Assembly: GCA_002751075.1 (NCBI GenBank)
Contig: NAOQ01000005.1
Coordinates: 33,583-97,582 of the forward strand
Source: Ichthyophonus hoferi
Lineage: Eukaryota > Opisthokonta > Ichthyosporea > Ichthyophonida > Ichthyophonidae
Length of the DNA: 64,000 nt
Direction of reading: 5' to 3'
In this document: positions 27,363 through 40,872 of the stretch, piece after piece
Layout of the letters: each line of letters starts with the position of its first letter
Position numbering within the stretch: position 1 is the first letter of the stretch
The notes under the pieces: model-generated
The model's database searches: none
The model's input: the letters and a program-made list of their open reading frames with translations, nothing else
Told to the model about the DNA's origin: nothing
Translations under genes and position numbers: made by a program

Positions 27363-27887
27363 TTTACGAAAGACCTCTGAGAGCCACTAGAGTTATCTTA
27401 TCTTGTCCAAAGTGATCTAATGCTATTGTATCTTATTTGATTGGCTGTATAGCTAATTATTTTATTTAATGTGGGTGCTCATATTCTATGGAATTGACCA
27501 ATAAATTTATCTGTTTAAGAACGTTGTGTTATCAACTGATAATGGGCCAATCGCTTTATGGTCTGCTTGTTACCAGAACTTCGGCTGATCTATGTATTCA
27601 TCCAGAGTTGAATGGTCTTGAAAGATCCGATATCTTAGAGGTTTGGGTTAGGTCAGGGATATATGTATGTGTGTGTATGTTTTCTATCAACAGAAGGGGT
27701 TGTAACAATATAATGTCATTTCACAATAGGCTAAAGAGATCATTGGCATGACAGTCAATCAGCGAGAGGTATCATGGCATTCAGCCAATAGCATTCCCTT
27801 GTAGAGTAGTAATCGGTTGGTGATATTCAATAGCATCATCATCTTCTCTCATTCTAGTGCTGGGAACCTATTGGGTTAGAACTCTAA
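27363..27887 (+). CDS. candidate gene, last four exons, unrecognised product
   Basis: Four short open stretches join through GT-AG introns with matching phases: 27363-27411, 27577-27640, 27730-27768, 27858-27887 (TAA at 27885). The pieces read YERPLRATRVILSCPK, then TSADLCIHPELNGLERSDIL, then AKEIIGMTVNQRE, then CWEPIGLEL and stop. Four consecutive phase-consistent joins, with codon use like neighbouring exons, are unlikely by chance, but each exon is short and the introns (165, 89, 89 bp) are shorter than most here. I do not recognise the protein. The 5' end is missing from this model. Its 3' end faces the METTL26-like gene on the other strand, about 600 bp away. Confidence 0.4.
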
Positions 27888-28489
27888 ACAGCAATGATTA
27901 AAAGCATTAGTATACGTGTCTCATTATCTATCTATACTTCTATAATCTACTCTCTGTCAGGTGATAACAACGTCCTATAAGATACAATAGTTAAAAATTA
28001 AAAAGCAAGATTTTTTTCTACCATGATTATTCTTAGCCAATTATTTATAGTTAATATATCGGTTAGGTTGGTATGGGTATATACATATTATAGTACAAGT
28101 CATAACCTGTGAATAAAATATAAACTTGTATATTCTACATATCACATTATATACTATATGCATATACTGTATACCAGATATCATATACTGTATATGCCAC
28201 ATCACCTATGTATAAACATATAATACAAATAATGCAGCTGGTAATCAGAGCAGCAACATAGCCCTGTTTACTTTGTCTAACCATACAAATAAAACGTTGT
28301 AATATGCTAGTCATCTATCTACACAAAGTATGTTTCATTATTACTATTCTTATTACTATTCTTACTACTGTTATTATTATTATAGTGTTTAAGTATTAGG
28401 AAAGGTCCTGTAAATAACATGGATATGTAATTTAGTAAAGTTAATAATAACTCTGTGAGACAGAGAAAAGAATAGCATAGATAACATAG

Positions 28490-30086
28490 CTAGTATAGAT
28501 ACCATAGATAACAGATAACGTATAGCAATGGCTTGTAGGAAAGTGAGCCATACATACCCGTGAATACTAGGGTGTGGTTGTTGGCAGGCATGGCTATATC
28601 CTCCAGGAGCCTCAGTCCGCCAACCTCCTTTGCTATTGTGATAATACTTGAAAGGTCACGTAGACCACTGTCTGGGTTGATCTCCTAACAGAGTAAGAGA
28701 GTAATTGTGTAAGGTACTGTTGGGGATGGTGTTGGTTTACATACTTATCTGCATAACATAACAGAAAGGAAATATGTGCATATGTATGCTTGTTCTAGTG
28801 CATTTTTATGTGTGAGTGTACTTATATATATCTAGATAAAGAATTTGATTAATCAAAAGCCATTGAGTACAATTTGGAATCAATAGAAAACTGTACAATA
28901 ATAGTATAGCATATGCACAAAATAGATGGATATGGTATGCTGGTTAGCAATAGAACAGCTACACTATATGTATATAACTGTAATGATTATACATACTCTA
29001 ATTAACTTGTCCAACTCTCTATTCCCTATACTAGTAAACATTCCATTCTCATTGAAGGGGCCATACATAAAAAATAATCCAGGCTTCTCCCCTGGAGTAA
29101 TAATGAGAGTTATTAAAAGGCAATTAATTAATTAATTATTAGTGTAGTACAGAGAGGATGAGATAGTGGAATTAGTATGTAGGACTAGCTTTGAATATAT
29201 TTTCATATTTGTTAAACTTTATTTAGAAAGATTCATTGGATATTCAGGTATTTACTTTATACTTATGTTTTGTGTTGGTAGGGAGGTAGACATGAATGTA
29301 TATATGTATGTTATGTATGTGCTCATATAATTACAATAGGACAAAACGTTTTGGTGCACGTGCTTTAAACTATATATCATCATTTATGTTATTTACTAAA
29401 TGCTATATTATTGTATACTCATTTACGTAAATTGTAACGTTAATAATGATTAATATTAAGACTAATTAGCGTAATATATACCTATATTACTACATTGCAA
29501 AGGAAGATTGAAGGGGAGAATGTATATATAAATTTTGCATGTACAGTTATATACATCATATATTCTCAACAACAATAGATAGCATTGATTATTTATTATT
29601 AAGTATCATATCTTGAGACTCCCTTGTAATACTATCATATATTCTATCATACTACCATACTGCCATACTATCCTACTATCGTGCATACGATCATTATCAT
29701 ACTATCACACTATCACACTATCATACTATCAAACTTCAATCAATATAATCCATATCAGCAATGATGCAAATGATTTGATACACACGAACATGCATTATAC
29801 ACCATACACCTACCCTCTTTTCCCCGCTTTAAGGCACTATTTCTAACCTGGTAAAACATATCTACCACACAAGACTGGGGCATGATATGGGAGGTGTTTG
29901 CTGTAAATATGATGTCATATGGTTGTCCTTTTAATCGGGCCCAGTGCTCGGGTTTCCCTACATCCAGAGGGGCAGGATCTCTAATTAAAGTTAATTAAAG
30001 TTAATTAAGGTTAACTAAGGTGAACAGGAAAAACAGGAAAGTATAATAATAGGTTGTAATGTATTGGTATGTGTGTATGCTTGATA

Positions 30087-30126
<40 letters not shown>

Positions 30127-30452
30127 ATTAGTATGTATGTTTGTACTAATATNNNNNNNNNNNNNNNNNNNNNNNNNNNNNNNNNNNNNNNNNNNNNNNN
30201 NNNNNNNNNNNNNNNNNNNNNNNNNNNNNNNNNNNNNNNNNNNNNNNNNNNNNNNNNNNNNNNNNNNNNNNNNNNNNNNNNNNNNNNNNNNNNNNNNNNN
30301 NNNNNNNNNNNNNNNNNNNNNNNNNNNNNNNNNNNNNNNNNNNNNNNNNNNNNNNNNNNNNNNNNNNNNNNNNNNNNNNNNNNNNNNNNNNNNNNNNNNN
30401 NNNNNNNNNNNNNNNNNNNNNNNNATGTATTGGTATGTGTGTATGCTTGATA

Positions 30453-30494
<42 letters not shown>

Positions 30495-32557
30495 ATTAGT
30501 ATGTATGTTTGTACTAATATGTAGGTCATTAAATATTTCGTTTAGGTATGTCTCACACGTGTATGTGTGTAGGTGTGTGAGTGTGTAATTGGGTTATTAA
30601 AATGGGTCTATGGTTATAGTTGTAACATAAGTAGATCTTAAGATATAAGGTAATTAGTTATGATTTAGAAAAGATGTAAAGACCAGAAGTAAAATATACT
30701 ATGTAGACCTATGTATCTATGTATAAGATGCAATATTGTTCAATCAACCATTAGACAAATGTATATAGGTTACTACACCCACGTGTATTTACTGAAATGA
30801 CAATGTGTGACCCCTTGTATATGTATGTATAGTAGGGTATACATGTAAATATAAAGGCTATTGATTGAAAACATCTAAAACAAATTATGTTGTGAAGATA
30901 ATTTTTAAGAACAGTGATCGGGCCTTTTATTTCTCTCTCTCTCCTTTCTCTTTCCTCTCTCTTTACTTTCTCTGTCCCTTTTCCTTAGTAACTAAGGTCC
31001 AAATTTAGTGAGTGACGTTAGAGTGACGTTAGGTGGAAGGGGGGCCTATACGTGTCTTTTTGACATATAACTAGATAGTGCTAGCGATAATGAGCTTAGT
31101 ATTACCAGAAAACCACCCCAAGGATAAGATGCGTAAGTGTGTCTAGGTTTGTATATGGTTGTTATAAGTAATATTGTGAATATGATAAACAGCCCTCTGG
31201 GTCTATATATATATATGTATGTGTGTAGTACGTTGGTGATAGGATGCACCTAATGTTTTTTCTCTTGGCCTCGTCCATCCATGCTCTGATCCCAGGAAGA
31301 TTGCTGTGATTAGCTCCTTGTCAGTCATCTACCTGTTTTATTGTAATACTTTCCTTATTACCTATATATTATATTGTAATACTTTCCTTGTTTCATCCGT
31401 GTTGCACCATCTACAAGTAGCTATTTGATATAGGTATTTATATCTACAATAATATTATTAAATGTTTCTATTATAACAAAATAGTTAGATAGTTATATTA
31501 TAATATACACAAGTATGCATATTGTAACTAATCCTTTGTATGGACATATGTATTTGTAGTTGCATTCCTGTATATATATGTTGGTATATTTATGTGTATA
31601 TTTGTATAAATGTATATATTTATGTATAAATCTAAGTATATACCTGTATATATATATATGTGTGTGTATGTGTCCAGGCATGTTTGACTGTGGGTGTTGT
31701 AGATACACAGAGGTCGCACTCCTCTCTTTCTACATGCACGTATACATGTTAGGTGCTTTCCCCTTGCCTACCTACAATTAGATATATGATAGCCACACAC
31801 TATATACATATGTGCATCTCTCTCGCTCCTACCTGTCTAGGTCACTTGGTTGCCAGGTGATAGTGGGAAAATGTGTTGCAAAATGGATGAGGTGTTGGGC
31901 TGTTCCTGTTTATAAGTGAATGATAGTAAAGGTGTTTTAATTATGAATATAATACTGATATTGAAAATGAATAAGAAATATATATGATTTGAAGTTTAAA
32001 TTGTTCATAGGAAATATAAATACGTATACGAAAATTTACTTGTGTAATTTCAGGCTCTTCACACTCTATGAAGAAAATGTAAACTAAAATTAATGTATAT
32101 AGCTTTGTTTCATCTCCACAACCTTCTTTAACTATTACTTTGTTATATTTTTGCTATTACCTATTGTTGGAACAAATAATGTGTACCAAATCTGAAACAA
32201 TTATTTATGGAACTTCATTCGTTTAATAATATTAGCAGTAGTAATAAGAGTATGTATAAATTTTTATTTTAAAAAAATAAAGTTTAAATGAATAGAATAA
32301 TAAACATTAAAATTAAAATAGAATGAAGACAGTGAAATAGAGAATTGGGGCAAGCCGGAGTCAAGGGGAAGGGGGTAATCTATATGCATGAATATAATAG
32401 TGTATGTGTAATGGAAACATATAATGTTACCTGTTCCAATCTCTAGAGCTACTGCTCCATCATAATCACTTGTCAGAAACGTCTTTAACACAGTGAGGAT
32501 AGCATGCTTGTTCCGCTCAGAGGCTGGACAAAATGGTTTTTCAAAATGTTTATACAT
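28490..32557 (-). CDS. METTL26: METTL26-like (DUF938) SAM-dependent methyltransferase
   Basis: Minus-strand gene, exons in coding order: 32557-32431, 31905-31833, 31303-31250, 29980-29838, 29091-28997, 28684-28490 or a shorter last exon. The N-terminus KPFCPASERNKHAIL matches the family start PAAERNREPIL. The SAM motif is EIGTGTAQHLIHF (39-51), then TITWQPSDLD, then LDVGKPEHW, then a YGPFNENG block and NPDSGLRD with MPANNHTLVF near the end. About 206 residues to that point, against 204 in human METTL26. The donor of exon 4 (ATA before GTGCCT, 29838) was chosen because it alone restores phase and family length. The end is uncertain: either read-through to a TAG at 28490-28492, adding 22 residues, or a GTATGT donor at 28557 leading to a tiny last exon. 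The family's substrate is unknown. The usual second Gly of the SAM loop is Ala45 here. Confidence 0.87.
30059..30520. repeat. assembly gap (272 N, 30153-30424) between two copies of the same 95-bp sequence
   Basis: Bases 30059-30152 and 30425-30520 are the same unique-plus-microsatellite sequence, starting ATGTATTGGTATGTGTG and ending TTTGTACTAATAT, differing only by one extra GT unit. The N run sits exactly between them, in an intron of the METTL26-like gene. The most likely cause is two contig ends that overlap but were not merged. Confidence 0.95.
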
Positions 32558-34402
32558 AGTAATATATATATATATTCTGTGGTATGATTATACTCCTAAG
32601 TCAATAAGGGAAAGGATATAGCTATTATTAGGGTTGGCAGGTTGGTACAGAGAAGCAACGCTGGAAAACCAATGCCTTCATTGGAAAGTTAGTTTCATAT
32701 ATATTGGATATATATTATGTACCCGTGTATAACAGTATTGTTCTATATTATTTATTTATAGAGTACCATACGTATTGTAATATATTTCAAAAGAATATTA
32801 ATTGTTTTGTAAACTTAAGATTTTTATTTATCTACGTAAAAATATTGGATGTTAACTGCAATGATTGGTTTTCTGTTCTACGTTTATTTATTATATCACA
32901 TATAATTTATCTACTGTACTGCTAATTGTGTTTGGGTTTTTTAAAAATGAAAATAATGCCTGGAACTATCCCATATTAGTATTTGTTTAAATTTACTATA
33001 TATAAAAATTATCCAATTTAATTGTCTCTACATTTTATCTCTTTTTATTTATCCAATGATATATCTTGTTGATCCAATCTGGAGTATTCAGTGTAATAAA
33101 CCGTTCTCATGATTAATTCTAAACATCATTGTCTATTTAATTATTTTAATTTGTCTCTCTATCCATGGATTATTTGGAGCAGTTGAGTGTGTGCCACAAT
33201 AACTGGTTTTTATTATTTATAATATTATTAAAGTAAGTATTTGATAGGTGCTGTGAGAAAGTAGATCAGATTAAATTATTGGTCTGCTTGTGTTGTCAAC
33301 GTTGAACTATTGATTTGAAGTAGTGAAAACGGGTAAAGTAGTAGAACTATAGATATATAGATATGGAAATAATACAATAATGATTAATGGCGAGGAAATA
33401 TATGGTTACTATAGAAATGGTATATATAGGGAGAACTGGATTGAGTCAGGGAGACAGGCAAATGAAAAAATAATATATATACAAGTAAATATATATATAA
33501 GTGCGAATTTATGCGTCTGTGATTTCCGATAGTTTCATGTCATGTAGAATGCACATGTACATGTGCGTGTACACAAGCGTTTGTGAAGGTGTTATGTGAA
33601 GCAACTATTTGTGTTTGTGTATGTGCGCATAAACATTAGTGGTTTAGCATGCGTCTATTTACCTCCTACTTCAAGATATGGATACAATCCTCTCTTTATT
33701 TATATGCAAAATCACCTACCTTTGTATGTATAAATATACAAAGATATGTATATGTCTATAGAGTTTGCTCTTCAGCGATTACGAGAGTGGTGTTATCTAT
33801 GAAGTGCAATCATAAGCTTATAAAACATACAAAGCAAGTAAGCAACGTTTATCAATGGCAACATGGACATGAGAAGACAGCACACATTATGTCCAAATTT
33901 ATACCTAATAGCTTCTATTCACTCAGAAAGAGCTCGTATCCGTATCTGATGTCTAGATACAAGTAATTCTCTTATTATTATTGAAAATTCTTTAATAAAA
34001 ATCGCTATCGGATGAGAGCAAAACAAAACAAACAATTCCGACTAATTAATCATTTGTGCCCACAATCAATCACTGGTGTGCATTTAATGATTTTTTTCCT
34101 ATTATGGTCATTCTACGCTTTATTGAATATTAATCTCAACTGGCCAATCGTCGGCATTCCTTCTGTGACATCATTGGTTCGATGTTGTGGTAAATAATTA
34201 GCTTGCCGGGACTAAATTGATAATTATTAATTAATTAATACATTACTCCCGGCTAGTGATGTCAATATGACCTAACTGGTTGCAGCCTGTTTTATACGGA
34301 TATTATTCATTGAGATATTATATATAGATATAGTATAACCTTGATATATATAATAGTTTGTTAATACTTTAACAAAGTTGCTATCTGTATCATCTTATCA
34401 AT
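32558..34402. other. divergent spacer between METTL26-like and Get5-like genes
   Basis: About 1.85 kb separating two genes transcribed away from each other, so both promoters should lie here. AT-rich throughout. An open frame of 105 codons at 33649-33966 has no family resemblance and no supporting splice or codon signal. No repeat family recognised. Confidence 0.5.
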
Positions 34403-37393
34403 ATGCAGGCAGCTGATTATCAACGACTTTTACAGCAGTTTCCTGTTGTGAGAAATAAAAACTTTCAGAGTATGATTCATTCATTATTATTCTTTACAAA
34501 TGTTATTTCCATTTATATTACCATGCCACGCCCCGCCATTTTTTACCTACGTGTATAATCATAGGCGTATATAAATGATTATAGATATTACTCACATTTA
34601 TGCATTTACATTTATGTGTGTGTGTGTGTGTCTACCTGCACATGCTTACAACTACAGTATACCTATACACTTTGTCTTTGCTGTAACACACCAGTTCCTT
34701 TCTTAATCCTTCTTCTACACGTATTTTATTATATCTCTTTCTCTTTCTTTACTGCACATTATTAATGAACATAAACATGAACATTATCTTTACTTCTATT
34801 TATGAGAGTTTCACTCTAGGTCGCACCCATCTTCGACCCGTGCCCCACAAACAAATTAGTCATCACAACACAACCTTTGTGGAAGTAAGTATTATGTACG
34901 AATGTGTCTGTATGCTTCTAGTTTTAACCATACATACATACATCTTACCTTCTTATCTCTATGCGTTTATATAACGTTGCAACCGAATATTTATGCTTAT
35001 GCATACCTGTACCATGAGTAATTGTCTTTGTATGTCATAACATATAATATCAAGTCTATTATACTATAGCATATAATACACCCATAGTAGTATATGCGTA
35101 TATTTATATAGGTTTGTATAATGTGCCTGTGTTGTGGATCTGACGATCTCTTTACCCATATCCTACTGTAGACACCTGTAGCAACCTCTATTCACCCAAC
35201 TGCTCCTCCTTCCTCCGGCCTGTCCCCTAATGGTATTATGACTTGTATGGCCTTATTAAGGCAGTTATGTGAATGGTTGTTAGGACAATATATATATATA
35301 GGAACATGGATGGGGGTGTGTACTCTGCCTGCCCTGTGTTGTTATTTGACTTTGTCCCTTATCATGCTCTCTGTTTTGCATATATATAATGCTATACCTG
35401 ATTTATCCATTAGTTATACCTAAAATTTGTCCAGGGGTTTTATCTGGATAAATATTACTGGTCTCAGGTTATCTAGATAGATTAGGAAGGACCAATGAGC
35501 AGTGTGAGATAACGTAGTATGATAGAATAAGAGAGGATGGTGTATGTTTATAAAGGAAAGGATTGGCTGTACGGTAATCAACCCGGTGTGGTTGACCCTG
35601 GTGATTGGTATAGAGGGCACAGCCATCAAGGTTATTGTCAAATCACTGAAGGGCTGTGAATATACAATCGAGGTAAGCGACTCCCTGTCTTATTCTCATT
35701 GGCTCAAAGGCTGCAATTAAGAGTCTGTAGATCTGCAAATGTATTTATATATAGTAAGGTGGAAGAGATTTAATTGTGGAAAAGGATTGGTTATTTATAA
35801 TACCACTATACTATATTGTATTCAGATATTTGGCCCCTATATATTTTTGACTAATCATTGTTTATATCTATATATGGGTGTGCATAAAAGGTACGAACCA
35901 ATGATAGGGTGTCCCATCTGAAATCATTGGTGGAAGGAGAAGCAGCCATTCCTGTCGAGCGACAGCGTCTTATTCTTAAGGGAAAGGCCTTAAATGGTAG
36001 GGGAATATAAGAAAGATGGTTGCTGATTGGTGCATTTGTATATATCTAACATGTTGAACATAATTCTCATTTTTCCTGTGGTAAAATACTCATTAAACGC
36101 CGTATTCGTATTTAATAATAGTAATAGCAGTATTAATAGGAATAGTAGCAATAATAAGAATACTAAACACTAATAATACATATACATACACATACCTATA
36201 TACCTACTCTTTATATTCCTTCAGACGATGATACGATCAGAGAGGCAGGGGTAACTGATGGTACTAAACTTCACCTAATTATCCGCTCTGCCCCGAAAAT
36301 TACCTCCGAGGGGGGGTCTGAAGTTGTGGTACCCCCCACTCACAAACCACTATCCACTGATGATGTCGTTATGACTGATGCCCCATCGGCACCAGTGCAA
36401 GAGCCAATCAAATCTGAGCCAGTATCTGGTAACAACTGTTTCTTTCTTTAACATATATAGGCAATTAGGATGTATATGTATAATACATATGCTTATATTT
36501 ATCTATGCATATACTTGTATTTACCTATACACATCCTTATATTTATCTACACTCACTCAGACCCAGTACAAACCATTCCCGCTATGCAAGTGCCATCTCA
36601 GTTCTGGGACTCCCTTTATGAACGACTTTGTGCACACTTAGCCCCTGCTGTCGCTAAATCGGTATGAATGAATTGGTTTTATATCATGTATCTTCTTGTT
36701 GATACTTTCTATATCCATATGTAGTTAGATTTGATTATGCACTTAAACAAACGTATATATAATAAGATGGTGTGGTGTAGTGTAGTGTAAAATAGTATAA
36801 ATGTTGATAATAGATAAGGGCAAAGAAATTTTCTCAAATGTATTTGAGAAAATATCTGGGTTTAAATGCAAAAAACCATTGTAAAAGTGAGAGAAGGTGA
36901 TGGCGTGATGGAAGTTGTTTATATTTGATTGGTCTTTTATTCTGTAGTGACGTTATAATGGCGTGATGGTGGCATTGCAATGTATACTTTATGGTATGGC
37001 TTTAACCTTATGGCTTAATTGGTGGCCTAGCGTATATTTTTATATCTACTCTGACATAGTTAATTAATAATTAATAAGTAGTATATACTATAACACATAC
37101 CATATCACCAATGCGTTCATAGTTTCAGTCATATGCTTTTAAAATGGCCCAACACCATATTCTAAACTATTTCCTATCTCTTGTATATCAACTCGATCGT
37201 TGTCTATCTAACCTATGACTGGTTTGATTTATCATATGCATACGATTAATATGTTATAGTAACAAGGCACCGGTACCTGTGAACACTTTGAACTCTTGAC
37301 CATCATGCATACAATATCATCAGCTATTAAATTATTAATTTTTCTACTTGGCAGGTAACGGATGACTTGAAGAAATCCTATTGCCCGTCCTAA
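34403..37393 (+). CDS. UBL4A: Get5/UBL4-like ubiquitin-fold protein
   Basis: Eight exons: 34403-34469, 34820-34884, 35172-35232, 35614-35672, 35891-35996, 36225-36428, 36561-36661, 37355-37393, all in phase; 233 residues. An N-terminal domain (1-44, starting MQAADYQRLLQQFPVVR) is followed by a Pro/Ser linker. The ubiquitin-like fold covers about 69-141 (IKVIVKSLKGCEYTIEV, RLILKGKAL, KLHLIIR). An acidic/proline linker leads to a C-terminal helical region (201-233) with FWDSLYERLCAHLAPAVAKS and LKKSY. In Get5/UBL4 this end makes the homodimer (known). Get5 links Get4 and Sgt2 in targeting tail-anchored proteins to the ER. The layout of N-domain, UBL and short C-terminal helix ending soon after the Trp helix resembles fungal Get5 (about 212 residues) more than human UBL4A (157). 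A likely spliced 3' untranslated exon begins at 37709. Confidence 0.8.
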
Positions 37394-37810
37394 TTTACAG
37401 GTATAATTTATGTTATATTAAACTCTTTACTTCCACTGTTCCCTTTGTAGTCTGGGTGTACGTATACATGTATATCTCACTACCTTTTTGACAAAATTAT
37501 AGTATCTCTCTCCATATCGTCTTTTTGTTCTGTTTTGTTGCCTTATTACTAGTTTGCATAACTGGAAGCATGAGGGAAATGATATTTTAGGGCGTTCATA
37601 GGCCTATTTTAGTATTCATATATGATATATTCTATTGTATGATTATATTTGGAGATGGGATATTCCAGTGAATAACCCAACCACCTACCTATGATCTATA
37701 TCTATCAGACCCATGCACCCAATTGTCCCAGGAAGCCTGAAGACCGTAACAACCGCTTATCATCTGCAGAAATTGCTAATACAATAAAGAAGAAAACTAT
37801 CTAATGTGTT
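37394..37810 (+). other. probable 3' untranslated intron and exon of the Get5-like gene
   Basis: Exon 8 continues past its TAA to a CAG/GTATAA donor at 37400. A TATCAG acceptor at 37708 opens a stretch containing AATAAA at 37783-37788. This stretch is also open in one frame to a TAA at 37802; reading it directly after exon 7, skipping exon 8, would keep phase and give a different C-terminus with LSSAEIANTIKKK, which faintly resembles the end of animal UBL4A. I prefer the untranslated reading, since the stop lies 7 bases before the junction. Confidence 0.4.
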
Positions 37811-40715
37811 CTATCATATGCGTTGTAGAGAGAAATGAGAAAACACATTTAGGGTATTTATGCTTTTTGGATGGGGGTTGATTGTAAGGATAATGTTGTA
37901 TACAATAAGGCTGAAAAGTAAATAATTTTCTAGCCCGTGTACTTATGGAGTTTGGGAGGGATACAGTTGAGAATACACGTTCTCTCTTTCCTCTCTGCGG
38001 AAGGGATGCTACTGTCTATGTCCTGAACTATATTCTAGGTCCCACTATCTTATCATAATGTAGTGATTAATAATAGTAAACTACCTAATACTGTTATAAT
38101 GTAATTTAATGCTATTTTTTCCAATGGCACCTTGGTTTTAGGTTAAATAACTGTTACTAGGTATAAATGGTTGATTGGTGGGAGAGCAATAGATAACTAA
38201 TATAGTTTGATTTACTACTTTGATTGGTTTCATGTAGTATGGCTTCTACTGACCTAAAATATAAATAGATATGCCAATGTTCCATACTAAGCCATTCAAT
38301 CTGTTTTACGTTGAATTAATCATGTACGAACTTTTTCCATTATTACAACTATAGAGTTGTATGTCTCGTGAAGAGAGGACTGTCAAGAAACTATAATGGC
38401 CTTATCTGGAATACTTACCACTAACTTGTTCACTATAGTTTATGAACACCCATCAAAAATAAAGTATTGGAATTATCTGAGTAAGTACGTACACAATTCT
38501 TATTGTTTTTAATAAATGCATTTAAGCAATGCAATAGAATTTGTATATACATGGTTCCTTGCAAGACTGTCATCAATTACTTCTACAATATACTTTAACT
38601 TTATAGTGTCGGGCTAAGCCTTGGTTTGTTCAACTCTATGTATTATGTCTCATCCGGAGGTAGACTGAAATCTATGTAAGGTATATATTGCACCACAAAT
38701 TAACTTTTTAAAAAATTTATAAACAGATGGCGGGTCAGATATAATCTCATAACAATAATATACATTGGCACACTACTCTCATGAACTTGATTTATACTTT
38801 GAAAACATAATAGGTTTAGCCACAAACGGATAAATGAAGGCTGGAATATTATTAGAAGAGCCAAAAAATAAAGAAGCAATCGTATATGCAAATATAAATA
38901 CACTTGATGAGAATAAAATAATTTTTGTTTGGATATGCGCTATTATACATTAAAATTACAATGGTCGGTTTTGATTTTGGATATTGATTATTATAGATAT
39001 AATATCTGCAGCCCCACCTCATCTATGCAATGCTATACAATCATGCTAAAATATTATTTTAGCCTGCGTTAAAAAAGATCATAATTTCATTGCGTATTTC
39101 AACTGGCTAAGTTGGTCTCATACTTGATATTGGTTTTTTTGATCTTTATGTCTTGTGAAGCAATATAGTGCTATATCTTTTTTTTTTACTCAACATCCTA
39201 CCCTAAAATGCGTTAACATGGAAATCATCACCTTCTGAAACTATCAACTGTATTTCTTTTAAGTCGTGGCAATTGTCGTTAGTCTCTGTGTATTATTGTT
39301 TAAATGTCATGTTCTCTTGCAAATTATTGTAATATATTAATTAGAATTGACAATTACATCGTTGATGAATGTATTCTGACTTGGCACAAAACTAATTAAA
39401 AGCTTTTAGAGGTTAAACGCATTAACAATTGTCTTCTCTGGTATCAATTTTTAGCTGGAAGCTTGGTCATAAATTACTTTTGTTGATATTTTTATACTAA
39501 AGCAATAGAATGATCTTTGTATGGTAATCTTTTTCTTTAAGTACAAATGTTGTATGTATTAATATATGCAGTCAAACTGCTCCATACTTTTTGCATTACA
39601 TTATTTTCTTTGTTTTATAACTAAAATAATGTTATTCGATAATGTTTTACCACCAAGAGGGTCATACTTTGTTTTATGACTAAGGAAAACACTTTAAAGA
39701 TGTCATTTACTTTGGTAATGCTCAAATCATCTGCTTTGCAAGACAATTGAGACCAAGTAAAGAGGAAAGTTTAGGGGTATTTGGTAAATAGTTCACAAAA
39801 GTATATTTATGAAAAACAAGATACGCAAAAGAGTGTATATCTATAATATACATATACTTATATATAATTAAACCTGTGTATATATATTTATAAGCAACAT
39901 AATTACCCAAACATGTTTGGTCTGGTTGTCAATAATGTTAGCAGTATCTTTCATATATCAGTTCATGTTGTGTAATATTGTCCTTTTAAAAATTTACCTT
40001 GACGAGGTCCTTCCCTTGCAAGTGATTATTCATTTATTCTAATTATAGGTATTTTTTCCATGATTAATCTAAGACGTTTACTTAAAAAAGTCAATCGATT
40101 CATATCATTTTCCATCATTGATACAGTTAATCTCCGTTTATATCTAATATCTTTTATCTGGTTATTTGTATCAAATCTAATGCAGCAGTCGTTTTGATTG
40201 TTCAAGTTGGTAGCATTTCGATTTTTATATTTTTTTATTTTTATTTTATTTTAGATCATCAGTATTTAGTCGGAAATTTTTCAATATATTCTGACTATAA
40301 AGATATTATTTCAATTTTAAATAGCATAATATATTTATGATGACGCATTATTTTAGTACTGGTGATTTCTGAAAATTGATAAAATCTCAAAATTTTATTT
40401 CTTAACAGTTTGATATACACACGCTGGTGACGGAGATTGGATATGCATCAGCCATTATATATATGTTACTTAAAAGACGGGGCAAAGGGAATACAAAGTA
40501 TAAGTGTGGCTATTACACTCAAATATATAAATATACTTTGCATGGTCGCTTCAGTGTGAAACGCTAAATCAACCGAGGGATCTCATCAAATTGGATTCCA
40601 TTTTTGGAAAGCGATCTGTGAAATTACAAATTTAATCTTAAATATTTCAAATTAACGGCCCACAATCGCGGAAAGCATAAAATATAATATACATCATGTC
40701 CGACTTGCTTTTTAA

Positions 40716-40872
40716 AATTTGAACAATAAAAATCCCTCGGCATTAAGTTGTGGTTTGCTTCTGCAATAAGCATGCCACCGTTCCCGCTGAGTAGAACAAA
40801 TGTGTTCCTACGCTATACCGTGCCAATGATAATTGCCACAGACGTTCGGTACGCAAGGTCCACTACAATTTA
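40716..40872 (+). repeat. 156-bp element, copy A (inverted mate at 49458)
   Basis: Runs from AATTTGAACAATAAAA to GTCCACTACAATTT and matches the reverse complement of 49458-49613 with only two or three differences by eye, while sequence on either side does not match. Sharp boundaries and near identity in an otherwise decayed landscape point to a recently moved short element or recent gene conversion. The open frame across it (40748) is not supported as a gene. Confidence 0.85.

Noticed and set aside
33649-33966. Frame of 105 codons in the divergent spacer
   Set aside because: Intergenic base composition, many rare-looking aromatic runs, no splice support and no recognisable family.
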